Assembly (NCBI RefSeq): GCF_003970795.1
Contig: NZ_RWKW01000040.1
Coordinates: 1 to 59,993, forward strand
Direction of reading: 5' to 3'
Length of the DNA stretch: 59,993 nt
Source: Aquibium carbonis
GTDB taxonomy: Bacteria > Pseudomonadota > Alphaproteobacteria > Rhizobiales > Rhizobiaceae
The notes under the pieces are model-generated. The model ran no database searches and was not told where the DNA came from. It saw only the letters and a list, made by a program, of their open reading frames with translations. Of the stretch, positions 17,127 through 25,622 are shown in pieces (within the stretch, counting starts at the first letter, position 1; each line of letters begins with the position of its first letter). Position numbers and translations under genes: made by a program.

Positions 17127-18172
17127 TGCGCACAGGTCATTTCAAGGAACGCACCGCCCAGCTCGTCGCGCTCAGCGACAGCAAGGTCGTGTGGTCGTTC
17201 GCCGGACTGCTGCTGGCGCTGGTGCTGGCCGCGCCGTTCCTGATCGGGAACTACCAGGTCACGCTGCTGGTCTCGGCCATGATCGCGATCGTCGGTGCCG
17301 TCGGCCTCAACATGCTGACGGGGACGACCGGGCTCATCTCGCTCGGCCAGGCCGGGTTCCTCGCCGTCGGGGCCTATACGAACGCCATCCTGATGATGGA
17401 CTACGGCTGGCCGGTGTGGCTGTCGATGCCGGCGGCCGGCGTGGTCTCGGCCCTCGTCAGCCTTCTGGTCGGCGTGCCGTCTCTGCGGCTGAAAGGGCTC
17501 TATCTCGCCATCACGACGCTCGCCTTCGCCTTCATCATCAACCACGTCATTCTCTACGCGGAATGGCTGACCCACGGCCCGAACGGCATCTTCGTGTCGG
17601 GCGCCAAGGTGTTCGGCGTCGACCTGCAGCGCGGCAAGGCGCTCTACTACATGACCTTCGGCATCACGGTGGTGGTGGTCTTCGCGGCGCTCAACATCCA
17701 GCGCTCGCGGGTCGGCCGCGCCTGGATGGCGATCCGCGACCACGACATCGCGGCGCGGGTGATGGGCGTCGACCTTTTGCGCTACAAGCTCTACGCCTTC
17801 ATGGTCAGCTCCTTCATCGTCGGCATCGCGGGCGCGCTGATCTCGCTGCAGATCCGCTTCGTCAACATCGACGTCTTCGCGCTGATCCTGTCGATCGAGG
17901 CGCTGGCGATCATCATTCTCGGCGGGCTCGGCTCGATCGCCGGCGCCATCCTCGGCGCGATTTTCCTGTCGCTGCTGCCCGAGGCGATCCGGCTCTTCTT
18001 CGACGCCTTCGCCGACACAAATTCGAGCTTCTACACCACCTACGTCTACGAAATCCGCGGCATCACCTACGGCATCGTCATCATCGCCTTCCTCCGGCTG
18101 AAGCCGGAAGGCCTGATCGGGCTGTGGCGTGACGTGCGGAAGTACTGGAGCAACTGGCCGCTCGCCTACTAG
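17126..18172 (+). CDS. livM: Liv-type ABC transporter permease LivM
   Basis: 348 residues, with about ten transmembrane stretches. The SLGQAGFLAVGAYTNAI segment (about 73-89) and the cytoplasmic EAA-like loop RSRVGRAWMAIRDHDIAARVMGV typical of LivM are present. Partner of LivH. ATG 17126 overlaps the livH stop by one base. The substrate-binding protein gene follows after 40 bases with its own strong ribosome site. Confidence 0.92.
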   Translation: MRTGHFKERTAQLVALSDSKVVWSFAGLLLALVLAAPFLIGNYQVTLLVSAMIAIVGAVGLNMLTGTTGLISLGQAGFLAVGAYTNAILMMDYGWPVWLSMPAAGVVSALVSLLVGVPSLRLKGLYLAITTLAFAFIINHVILYAEWLTHGPNGIFVSGAKVFGVDLQRGKALYYMTFGITVVVVFAALNIQRSRVGRAWMAIRDHDIAARVMGVDLLRYKLYAFMVSSFIVGIAGALISLQIRFVNIDVFALILSIEALAIIILGGLGSIAGAILGAIFLSLLPEAIRLFFDAFADTNSSFYTTYVYEIRGITYGIVIIAFLRLKPEGLIGLWRDVRKYWSNWPLAY

Positions 18173-18212
18173 CCGCAAAAACGGCAGGGGAGCAAAACAA
18201 GTGGAGGAAACA

Positions 18213-19382
18213 ATGAAAAACGGACTTCTGGCACTCAGCGCGTTCCTGCTCGCCTCGACCGCCTCTTACGCGGCCGATCCCGGCGTTTCGGACACCGAGA
18301 TCAAGATCGGTGACGTCAACATCATGACCGGCCCGGCCTCCTTCATCGGTCGCGCCGTCTCGGTCGGATCCAAGATCGCCGCCGCAGAAATCAACGAGGC
18401 CGGCGGCGTCAACGGCCGCAAGATCACCATCATCACCGAGGACGACGGCTACGTGCCGGCGCGCTCGTTCCAGGCGCTGACCAAGCTGATCGAGGTCGAC
18501 GAGATTTTCGCCCTCAACGGCACATCGGGCACGGCCAACGTGCTGGCGATGATGCCGCTGATCGAGGAAAACAACCTGCCGACCGTCGTGACGACGGCGC
18601 CGAACGAACTGGTCTACCAGCCCGTGCGCCCCTCGGTCTTCACCGTCGGCGCCAGCTATTCGGACGCCTTCTACGCCCAGCTTAAATACATTCACGAGAA
18701 CACCGAGCCGGAGAATGCGGTCTACGGCCTGATCCGGCAGGACGATGATTTCGGCGGCGCCGTGGAGGCCGGCTACGATCGCGCGGTGAAGGAGTTCGGC
18801 GTCAAGGACGGCCTGCGGATCCGCTTCAAGAAGGGCACGGCCAACTTTGCGGCCGAAGTGGCGCAGATGCGGCAGGCGGGCGTCAACGTCCTGGCCAATG
18901 GCGGCATCATCGCCGGTGCGGCCAACATCCTCAGCGAAGCGCGCAAGCTCTCGATGGACCTGCAGGTCGCTTCGGTGTGGAGCGAGGACATGCCGCCCTC
19001 GGTCAATCTCTCGGCCCCTGCCGGCTACGATTATCTCGTGGCGGACTATGTCGCGCTCAGCGGTCCGGCGATCGACGCTTTCCTGGAGAAGGCGAAGAAG
19101 TATGCCAGCGACGAGGAGGTCGCGGCGATCAACCGCTACACCTACGTCACCTATGTGGGTCTGAAGGCGCTTGCCGAGGCGATGGGCCAGTGCGGCCAGG
19201 ATCTCACCCGCGCCTGCACGGTCGAGAAGCTGCGCGAGCTCAAGGATTTCGACACGCAGGGCATCAGCGCGCCGCTCAGCTTCGACAATCCCGAGCAGCT
19301 TTCGGGCACGGCTGTCGCGGTCTACCAGCTGAACGCGGCCGAAAAGACCTTCACGGCGCTGACCGACTTCGCCGACTACTGA
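18213..19382 (+). CDS. Periplasmic substrate-binding protein of the Liv-type transporter
   Basis: 389 residues. Sec signal peptide of about 20 residues ending ASYA, then a type I periplasmic binding fold starting with VSDTEIKIGDVNIMTG. Strong GGAGGAAA ribosome site 3-10 bases before ATG 18213. A stable hairpin lies just after the stop, which would fit higher expression of the binding protein than of the next gene. It belongs to the Leu/Ile/Val-binding family, but many members bind aromatic or aliphatic carboxylates. Confidence 0.92.
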   Translation: MKNGLLALSAFLLASTASYAADPGVSDTEIKIGDVNIMTGPASFIGRAVSVGSKIAAAEINEAGGVNGRKITIITEDDGYVPARSFQALTKLIEVDEIFALNGTSGTANVLAMMPLIEENNLPTVVTTAPNELVYQPVRPSVFTVGASYSDAFYAQLKYIHENTEPENAVYGLIRQDDDFGGAVEAGYDRAVKEFGVKDGLRIRFKKGTANFAAEVAQMRQAGVNVLANGGIIAGAANILSEARKLSMDLQVASVWSEDMPPSVNLSAPAGYDYLVADYVALSGPAIDAFLEKAKKYASDEEVAAINRYTYVTYVGLKALAEAMGQCGQDLTRACTVEKLRELKDFDTQGISAPLSFDNPEQLSGTAVAVYQLNAAEKTFTALTDFADY

Positions 19383-19392
19383 GACCAGTCTT

Positions 19393-19419
19393 CGGGCCCG
19401 CCGCAGTCCGGCGGGCCCG
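19393..19419 (+). terminator. Strong GC hairpin after the substrate-binding protein gene
   Basis: A perfect 11-bp stem CGGGCCCGCCG/CGGCGGGCCCG with a 5-base loop CAGTC. No T-run follows, so it is either a partial terminator or a 3' stabilising structure protecting the binding-protein message. Confidence 0.5.
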
Positions 19420-19438
19420 CCTTCCTCCGGGAGAGTTG

Positions 19439-20374
19439 ATGGCCATTCCCCACGCATGGCGCGGGCGCCTGCGCCTGCCGGTGCTGTCGGCGCCGATGTT
19501 CCTGATTTCCGGCCCGGACCTCGTGGTCGGCGCCTGCAATGCGGGCGTGGTCGGCTGCTTCCCGGCGTTGAACCAGCGCAGCAGCGACGGCTATCGCGAC
19601 TGGCTCGACGACATCCTCGCGCGCCTCCATGCCGATGCCGCCCCCTACGGGGTCAACCTCGTCGTCCATCGCACCAATCCGAGGCTCGAGGCCGACCTCG
19701 CCATCACGGTCGAGAAGCGGGTGCCGCTGGTCATCACGTCGCTGGGGCTCAACCGCGACCTCATCGCCGCCGTGCATGGCTATGGCGGCCTCGTCTTCCA
19801 CGACGTGACGAACCTGAAGTTCGCCGCCAAGGCCGCCGAAGCCGGAGTCGACGGGTTGATCGCCGTGGCTCACGGCGCCGGCGGACATGGCGGCACGATC
19901 AATCCCTTCGCCGCCGTTCATGAGATCCGCCGGATCTTCGATGGAACCCTGCTCGTGGCCGGCGGCCTTTCGACCGGCCGTCACGTCGCGGCGGCACTGA
20001 TGATGGGCGCCGACATGGCCTACATGGGCACGCGCTTCATGGCGACCGCCGAGAGCATGGCCGTGCCGCGCCAGCGCGAGATGCTGATCGAAGCACGCGC
20101 GGCCGATGTCGTGCTCACGCCGGCTGTCAGCGGCGTGCCCGGCAATTTCCTGCGGGCGAGCCTCGTGGCGGCCGGGCGCGATCCCGACGATCTGACACCG
20201 CCGGACAAGCTGAACTTCGGCACCACGGATGCCAGGGCCTGGCGGGACCTCTGGGCCGCGGGGCAGGGCGTGGGCGCCATCGAGGACATGCCTGCGGTGG
20301 CCGCGCTCGTCGAGACGCTGCATCGCGACTATGTCGATGCCCTTGCGGGCAGTGCCGGCCTTCGTTTCCCCTGA
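19439..20374 (+). CDS. Nitronate monooxygenase / 2-nitropropane dioxygenase-like flavoprotein
   Basis: 311 residues, TIM-barrel FMN protein. Seen: N-terminal LPVLSAPMFLISG, the AVAHGAGGHGGTINPF active-site segment (about 142-157, His matching the NMO catalytic histidine) and the phosphate loop VAGGLSTGRHVAAALMMGADMAYMGTRF. In catabolic clusters such proteins may act as enoyl reductases or detoxify nitronates; the role here is open. Start ATG 19439 follows GGGAG; the gene is 20 bases past the hairpin and probably part of the Liv operon by read-through. Confidence 0.82.
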   Translation: MAIPHAWRGRLRLPVLSAPMFLISGPDLVVGACNAGVVGCFPALNQRSSDGYRDWLDDILARLHADAAPYGVNLVVHRTNPRLEADLAITVEKRVPLVITSLGLNRDLIAAVHGYGGLVFHDVTNLKFAAKAAEAGVDGLIAVAHGAGGHGGTINPFAAVHEIRRIFDGTLLVAGGLSTGRHVAAALMMGADMAYMGTRFMATAESMAVPRQREMLIEARAADVVLTPAVSGVPGNFLRASLVAAGRDPDDLTPPDKLNFGTTDARAWRDLWAAGQGVGAIEDMPAVAALVETLHRDYVDALAGSAGLRFP

Positions 20375-20400
20375 ACAGTGTCGACCGGCAGCCAGCGCCC

Positions 20401-20442
20401 ATGAAGGCGCGAGGTATTCATGTGCCTGCGTCGAGGTATTTC
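20401..20442 (+). promoter_or_regulatory. Candidate LysR binding region upstream of cyclase-TRAP genes
   Basis: ATGAA-N11-TTCAT dyad at 20401-20421 that contains GCGAGGTATTCA (20409-20420), followed by a second half-site TCGAGGTATTTC (20431-20442), 22 bases (two helical turns) on. The 12-mer GCGAGGTATTCA recurs on the opposite strand at 25546-25535 in the LysR/hydrolase promoter. It lies about 70-110 bases upstream of ATG 20510. Confidence 0.45.
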
Positions 20443-20509
20443 GACTATTCATTCGACTGATGCTTCTGCGGGCGGCTAATGTCGCGCCCAGCGTGGAGGA
20501 GCATGCAGG

Positions 20510-21283
20510 ATGGCCAGGACAATCATCGACCTTGCGGTCGCCCTGACGGCTGGGATCAAGTCCGATCCGCCGGGTCTGGGGCCCGAGATCGACTACATGG
20601 ACCACGCCGAGGGCGGCCGCGAGTTCCAGGCCATGTTCGGCGTTCCGGCCGGCGCGCTGCGCGATGGCGCCGGTGCTGCGGCCGAACGCTGCCGTATCAC
20701 CACGCACAACGGCACGCACATGGATGCGCCCTGGCATTATCACCCGACCATGGATGGCGGAAAGCCGGCGATGACGATCGACCAGGTGCCCCTCGACTGG
20801 TGCTTCGGGCCGGGGGTGAAGCTCGATTTCCGTCATTTGCCGAACGGACACACCGTCACGGCCGCCGAGGTGGAAGCGGAACTGGCGCGCATCGGCCATA
20901 CGCTCGTTCGCGGCGACATCGTGCTCGTCAACACGGCGGCCGGCGCCCGCTACGGGCAGGACGATTACGTCGGGACCGGCTGCGGCATGGGGCGCGAGGC
21001 CACGCTCTATCTGACCTCCCGCGGTGTGCGCGTCTGCGGCACCGATGCATGGAGCTGGGACCCGCCGCTCGCCGTCCAGGCTGCACGGGCGCGCGAGACC
21101 GGCGACTGGTCGGTCTTCTGGGAAGGACACAAGGCCGGCGCCGACACCGTCTACTGCCACATGGAGAAACTGGCGAACCTGCATCTTCTGCCGCCGACCG
21201 GCTTCGAGGTCATCGCGTTGCCCGTCAAGGTCGAGCGCGCGTCGGCCGGCTGGTGCCGGCCCGTCGCCTTGATCGAGGGCTGA
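20510..21283 (+). CDS. Cyclase/kynurenine formamidase-like metal hydrolase
   Basis: 257 residues, cyclase family (PF04199). The metal-binding motif HNGTHMDAPWH is complete, with H66, H70, D72 and H76. Members hydrolyse formyl-amides or lactone/amide bonds and include kynurenine formamidase and isatin hydrolase. Its leader region shares a motif with the ring-cleavage operon at 25.6 kb, and a TRAP permease follows, so it probably acts on an imported or intermediate heterocycle or amide. It is longer than typical KynB (about 210). Confidence 0.85.
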   Translation: MARTIIDLAVALTAGIKSDPPGLGPEIDYMDHAEGGREFQAMFGVPAGALRDGAGAAAERCRITTHNGTHMDAPWHYHPTMDGGKPAMTIDQVPLDWCFGPGVKLDFRHLPNGHTVTAAEVEAELARIGHTLVRGDIVLVNTAAGARYGQDDYVGTGCGMGREATLYLTSRGVRVCGTDAWSWDPPLAVQAARARETGDWSVFWEGHKAGADTVYCHMEKLANLHLLPPTGFEVIALPVKVERASAGWCRPVALIEG

Positions 21284-21291
21284 TGCCAGGA

Positions 21292-21307
21292 CGCGAGGCA
21301 ACTCGCG
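21292..21307 (+). other. GNRA-capped hairpin between cyclase and TRAP permease genes
   Basis: CGCGAG-GCAA-CTCGCG: a 6-bp perfect stem closed by a GCAA (GNRA) tetraloop in the 66-base gap before dctQM. Could stabilise or segment the transcript; no T-run, so not a classic terminator. Confidence 0.35.
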
Positions 21308-21349
21308 GCTGCGGCAGCAGCGCGTGAACGGACCCAAGGGGCGGAAATC

Positions 21350-23296
21350 ATGAAACCAGCGTCGTCGGCCAGCGGTTTCGGACATGGCGAGAGCCCTTGG
21401 TCGCGCTGGGCCTCGGCGGGTACGGGTGTCATCTCCGTCGTCGCGGTCGCGGGAATTCTCACCGGTGCGATCGTCATCTGCATCGACGTCTTGGGCCGCT
21501 GGCTGTTCGGGTCGGCTGTCGTCGCGCTCAACGAAATCATGTCGAACGTCTTTGCCGTGGCGATCGCCGCGACCCTGCCGGCCGGCGCCGCGCGGCGCGT
21601 GAATCTCAGCATCGACCTGCTCGGCCACATGACCGGTCCGCGTCTGTCGGCCTGGCTGAAGGCTGCCGGCTCGATCCTGCTGATCCTGTTCTTCGCGCTG
21701 CTCGCCTGGCGGGTCTTCGGTCTGGCCCTTCGCTACCAGTCGCAGGGGCGGGCGACCTCGATCCTGCGATGGCCGCTCGCGCCGACCTATTTCGCCGTGT
21801 CCGTCTCGATGGGGCTGGCGGCGCTGGTGCAGGTCGCGAACGCCGTCGACGACGTGCGCCAGGCTCTGGCCGTGCGTGCCGGGTGGCGGTCGAGCCCCGT
21901 GGCGCTGTGGCTGGTCGGCACACTGGTCGCCTTCGCGACCGCCGCCACGTTCTGGATCGTCACGGATTTCGCTGGATTTTCGGGCTTCGTGAGGGGAAAT
22001 CCAGCCTTTGCGGTGATCCTGGCATTCCTTCTCCTGTGGGTCGGCGTGCTTGCGCAATTGCCGCTCGCCACGGTCACGGCCTTGATCGGTCTCGTCGGTA
22101 CGCTCGCCTATGTCGGGGCGCCCGCTGCCGCCAACACATTCGCGTCCGATGCGCTGGAATTTCTTCGCAACGACCAGGTCGCGACTCTGCCCATGTTCCT
22201 GATCATGGGCGCCTTCGCGGTCGTCGCCGGTGTATCCGACGATCTCTTTCGCGTCGGCAATGCCGTGCTGGGGCGGTTTCGCGGCGGGCTCGCCTATGCG
22301 ACGGTCGCCGGCTGTGCCGGTTTCGGGGCCGTTTCGGGCAATTCGATCGCCACGTCGGCGACCTTCGGGCGCATGGCGCTGCCGCAGATGAAGCAGCGTG
22401 GATATGCGCCGACGCTGTCGAGCGCCACCGTCGCGGCCGGCGGCACGCTCGGCGCACTGGTGCCGCCCTCAGGCGTCATCATTCTCTTTGCGCTGCTCAC
22501 CGAACAGTCGATCGGCGCCTTGTTCGTCGCAGCCATGGTGCCCGCCGTCCTGGCGCTGCTGCTCTATTTCGGCGTGATCTTCGTCGTGCTTCGCCTCGAT
22601 CCAGAAGCCGCGCCCGCAGCCGAACCGCAGTCCCTTGGAGAACTGCTCGCAGCGCTGCGCGGGGCGCTGCCGGTCGCGATCCTGTTTGCGGTGGTGATCG
22701 GCGGCCTCTACGGCGGTGTCTTCACTGCGACCGAAAGCGCGGCGGCCGGGGCGGTGGGCTCCTTCCTTCTTGCCCTGGCGCGCGGGCGGCTGAACCGGCA
22801 AAGCCTGCTGGCCGTGTTCTCGGAAATCACGGCATCGACGGCCATGATCTACGCGCTGATCTTCGGTGCGCTGGCGTTCTCCTTCTTCGTCAATCTCGGT
22901 CAGACACCGATGATGGCGGCGGACTGGATCGCGTCCCTCGACGCTCGGCCGGTCATCATTCTCGCCGCCCTCATCGTGCTCTACCTGCTCCTCGGGTCCG
23001 TCATGGACAGCTTCGCCGTGATGGTCATCACGGTGCCGGTCGTGACGCCTCTGGTGCTGGGTCTCGGCTACGACATGCTGTTCTGGGGCGTGCTGATGCT
23101 GATGGTGGTCGAGACCGGCATGATCACGCCGCCCTTCGGGATGAATCTCTTCATCATCAAGAGCCTGCAGCCCGACGTGCCGCTGTCTGTGGTCATGCGC
23201 GGCGTCGTTCCCTTCGTCGTGGCCGATCTCTTGAAGATCGTCCTGCTCGTGGCGTTCCCGGCGCTGGCGCTCTGGTTGCCGTCGACGATGAACTGA
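21350..23296 (+). CDS. TRAP transporter fused permease (DctQ-DctM)
   Basis: 648 residues. Residues about 1-175 are the four-helix small permease DctQ (with LNEIMSNVFAVAIAATLPAGAARR); residues about 180-648 are the large permease DctM with many helices, including the conserved GCAGFGAVSGNSIATSATFGRMALPQM and LGALVPPSG segments. It moves an organic acid with sodium or proton flow, fed by a periplasmic binding protein. The binding protein (23471-24475) is encoded facing it on the other strand rather than upstream in the same operon. Start ATG 21350 follows GGGGCGGAAATC. Confidence 0.92.
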   Translation: MKPASSASGFGHGESPWSRWASAGTGVISVVAVAGILTGAIVICIDVLGRWLFGSAVVALNEIMSNVFAVAIAATLPAGAARRVNLSIDLLGHMTGPRLSAWLKAAGSILLILFFALLAWRVFGLALRYQSQGRATSILRWPLAPTYFAVSVSMGLAALVQVANAVDDVRQALAVRAGWRSSPVALWLVGTLVAFATAATFWIVTDFAGFSGFVRGNPAFAVILAFLLLWVGVLAQLPLATVTALIGLVGTLAYVGAPAAANTFASDALEFLRNDQVATLPMFLIMGAFAVVAGVSDDLFRVGNAVLGRFRGGLAYATVAGCAGFGAVSGNSIATSATFGRMALPQMKQRGYAPTLSSATVAAGGTLGALVPPSGVIILFALLTEQSIGALFVAAMVPAVLALLLYFGVIFVVLRLDPEAAPAAEPQSLGELLAALRGALPVAILFAVVIGGLYGGVFTATESAAAGAVGSFLLALARGRLNRQSLLAVFSEITASTAMIYALIFGALAFSFFVNLGQTPMMAADWIASLDARPVIILAALIVLYLLLGSVMDSFAVMVITVPVVTPLVLGLGYDMLFWGVLMLMVVETGMITPPFGMNLFIIKSLQPDVPLSVVMRGVVPFVVADLLKIVLLVAFPALALWLPSTMN

Positions 23297-23403
23297 TCGC
23301 GCCGCCATCTCGGCACGCATGCGGGCGGGATCGATGACCCGCCGGCTTCATGCATGGTTCCGGTCGGAACCAGCGCTTCCAGGACAATTCCAACATGATC
23401 GCG

Positions 23404-23440
23404 AAACGAGAAAGGCCGGCAGCCTTTGAAGCTGCCGGCC
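23404..23440 (-). terminator. Rho-independent terminator of the TRAP binding-protein gene
   Basis: Perfect 10-bp stem GGCCGGCAGC/GCTGCCGGCC with a 7-base loop (23414-23440). On the minus strand it is followed by TTTCTCGTTT, an interrupted T-tract. It lies 31 bases beyond the dctP stop and also faces the end of dctQM. Confidence 0.75.
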
Positions 23441-23470
23441 GCGAGACCGTTCGAGACGGTCGGGCGGAAC

Positions 23471-24475
23471 CTATTCCTTCGCCGCCGCAAGCTCCTCGCG
23501 GAACGTGGCGATCAGGTCGGCGCCGCCGGGAACGCGCTCGGCAAACCCTGCCTCGACGCGGGCGCCGACTCGCTGGGCCAGTTCGGAGACCTGCTCGGCT
23601 GTTCCCGCCGTGAAGGTGTGCTTGCCGTTTGCCGCCACGAAGCCCTTTGCCTCGTCCTCCCACTGGTCGACCGTGGCGCCTGCCGTGCGGGAGGCGTCGC
23701 AACCGGAGTGCTTCGACAGGACCGCACGGGCGTCATCTGACAAGGCATCCCAGCGGTCCCTGGCCATGAAGACCAGACCGAGCGCGCCACCGAGCGGGAG
23801 GTCGAGATGGTTCGTCGTCACTTCATTGAGGCGGAAGCCGGGGAAGGCCGTGTAGTTTATGATGGTACCGTCGGCCGTACCCCGCTGCAGGGCCTGGTAC
23901 TGCTCGGTGATGGTGATGGACAGTGGCGTGCCGCCATAGGCCTGGATGATGCCTGCCGAGATGGGGCTTCCGGAGATGATCTTCTTGCCGGCGATCTGTT
24001 CCATCGAGGTGAGTTCCGACCCATTCAGGTGGGCGGCCGATTGCGGGAACTGCACGAACAGCAGCGGCACGACGTTTGCGGTTTCGTCGCCGAAGGCGCC
24101 TTTCTCATGCATCCGGCACAGCGCCAGCGACCCTTGCTCGGACGTGTCGATCATCAGCGGCAGGGTCGAGACCAGCATGCGCGGAAACCGGCCGGGGTCG
24201 AAGACGGTCATGCCCCAGACCACCTGCACGACGTCGTCCATGACCCGGTCGTAGTAGTTCTCGTGGTTCACCATGGTGGGGCCGTGGCGCATCTCGATCT
24301 GGATTGCGTCGCCGCCTTCGGCATTCACCGCATCGGCCCAGGGCTTCAGCACCTTCGTGACCACGGGGTGTTGTTCGGCGTTCGACGTGCCGAAGAGCAG
24401 CGTTTCCGCCGATGCGGCCGTGGATGTGGCCATTGAGGCGCTGCACAGCAGCGCCGCGAGCAGGTGACGTCTCAT
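23471..24475 (-). CDS. TRAP transporter periplasmic solute-binding protein (DctP family)
   Basis: 334 residues. Signal peptide of about 23 residues ending ASA, then a DctP-type fold starting TLLFGTSNAEQHPVVTK. GGAGGAAATC ribosome site before ATG 24475. It captures the solute for the fused DctQM permease at 21350-23296, to which it is convergent. A single arginine-centred site for a carboxylate is usual in the family; I cannot name the ligand. The 131-base upstream gap to the LysR gene end has no clear promoter motif. Confidence 0.9.
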   Translation of the reverse strand: MRRHLLAALLCSASMATSTAASAETLLFGTSNAEQHPVVTKVLKPWADAVNAEGGDAIQIEMRHGPTMVNHENYYDRVMDDVVQVVWGMTVFDPGRFPRMLVSTLPLMIDTSEQGSLALCRMHEKGAFGDETANVVPLLFVQFPQSAAHLNGSELTSMEQIAGKKIISGSPISAGIIQAYGGTPLSITITEQYQALQRGTADGTIINYTAFPGFRLNEVTTNHLDLPLGGALGLVFMARDRWDALSDDARAVLSKHSGCDASRTAGATVDQWEDEAKGFVAANGKHTFTAGTAEQVSELAQRVGARVEAGFAERVPGGADLIATFREELAAAKE

Positions 24476-24606
24476 GATTTCCTCCCGTTTCAGAACGCTG
24501 GCCGATCAGCCGTCGACCCGCATGGGATGAAATCTACAGGGAAGCGACACCTTTGGAAATTTGATTGGTTGAATGTCAGCTATCGATCCCAATGATACAT
24601 TCCACG

Positions 24607-25515
24607 TCACTCGGTTTCCTTCGCAATGCTTGCGTGCAGCTCCGCCCGCAGCCATTCGAGCGCCGGATCCTGCCCGCGGATCGTGTGCCATTGCACCCTC
24701 TGTTCCAGAGCCGGCAGCGTCAGCGGCGGGTCGAGGACGGCCAGTCCGCCCAGCCGCGCCATGCGCCTGGCCAGGCGGTCCTGCACCAGCGCGATCCGGC
24801 GGGTCGAGCGCACCAGGTCGGGCAGGGATGCGAAGGAGAAGCTGGTCACCGCGATCTGGACGCTCAGGCCGGCTTCGCGCATCACGCGCGCCGCGAAGCT
24901 CTCGCCGGTGTTGGGAGGCACCATCACCACATGCTGGGCTTCCAGGAAGGCTTCCATCGAAAGCCCGTCGCGCACGGCGGGATTGTCCGCGTCCAAGACG
25001 CACACCATCGGGTCCAGCAACAGCCGCTCCGACGGGTGGTCGGGCGATGAATAGAGGCCGGGCGCGATCAGGAGGTCGGTGTCGCCGCGCTCCAGTTGCA
25101 GCTGCGGCAGGTTCTGCTGCGGCTTGACGTCGACGCGCATGGAGGGCGCCTTGCTTGCGACGGCCGCCAGGAAGGGCGGCACGATCGTGTGCAGGCTGTA
25201 GTCCGACACCATCAGGCCGATCCGGCGGGTGGAGGTTTCCGGATCGAAACCGGGCGGGGTCGCGACCGCTGCATCGATCCTCACCAGAATGTCGCGGACG
25301 GGCTGCTCCAGCGCGATTGCCCGCGGCGTCAGTTCCATCCTGCGGCCGACCTGGACGAGAAGCGGATCGTCGAAATGCTGACGAAGGCGGTTCAGCGCGT
25401 TCGACATGGCCGACTGCGTGATCGACAGTTCCTCGGCCGCGCGGCTGACGCTGCGGAGGTGGATGAGTTTGTCGAGGGCGGCCAGCAGGTTGAGATCCAG
25501 ATTCTTGAAGCGCAC
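24607..25515 (-). CDS. LysR-family transcriptional regulator (NodD/NahR-like class)
   Basis: 302 residues. N-terminal winged HTH about 5-62 (LDLNLLAALDKLIHLRSVSRAAEELSITQSAMSNALNRLR) and an effector domain. The start FKNLDLNLL and the SAMSNALNRLR pattern are those of the NodD/NahR/LinR-like group that senses aromatic or flavonoid compounds. The start codon is GTG at 25515. It is divergent from the ring-cleavage operon and separated by a 107-base gap carrying a TGAAT-N7-ATTCA dyad, the usual layout for a LysR activator of the facing operon. Confidence 0.9.
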   Translation of the reverse strand: MRFKNLDLNLLAALDKLIHLRSVSRAAEELSITQSAMSNALNRLRQHFDDPLLVQVGRRMELTPRAIALEQPVRDILVRIDAAVATPPGFDPETSTRRIGLMVSDYSLHTIVPPFLAAVASKAPSMRVDVKPQQNLPQLQLERGDTDLLIAPGLYSSPDHPSERLLLDPMVCVLDADNPAVRDGLSMEAFLEAQHVVMVPPNTGESFAARVMREAGLSVQIAVTSFSFASLPDLVRSTRRIALVQDRLARRMARLGGLAVLDPPLTLPALEQRVQWHTIRGQDPALEWLRAELHASIAKETE

Positions 25516-25534
25516 GGTCCACCCTCAAATTTCG

Positions 25535-25551
25535 TGAATACCTCGCATTCA
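25535..25551 (+). promoter_or_regulatory. LysR-type operator between lysR and the ring-cleavage operon
   Basis: Perfect dyad TGAAT-ACCTCGC-ATTCA in the divergent intergenic region. Read on the minus strand it contains GCGAGGTATTCA, also found at 20409-20420 upstream of the cyclase-TRAP genes. Confidence 0.5.
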
Positions 25552-25622
25552 AACTTACAATTTCATCAATGCCAAGAGGGTGGCTATCGTCCCCCCACAA
25601 GCCGCGACAGGAGGAGCCGCGC

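Noticed and set aside
19376-22057. Very long minus-strand open frame (893 codons) opposite NMO-like, cyclase and TRAP genes
   Set aside because: Arg/His/Gly-rich translation with no domain; the plus strand has three well-supported genes.
24557-24575. TTGAT-like half-site upstream of dctP, considered as an FNR box
   Set aside because: The second half reads TGAAT rather than ATCAA; it does not meet the TTGAT-N4-ATCAA pattern.
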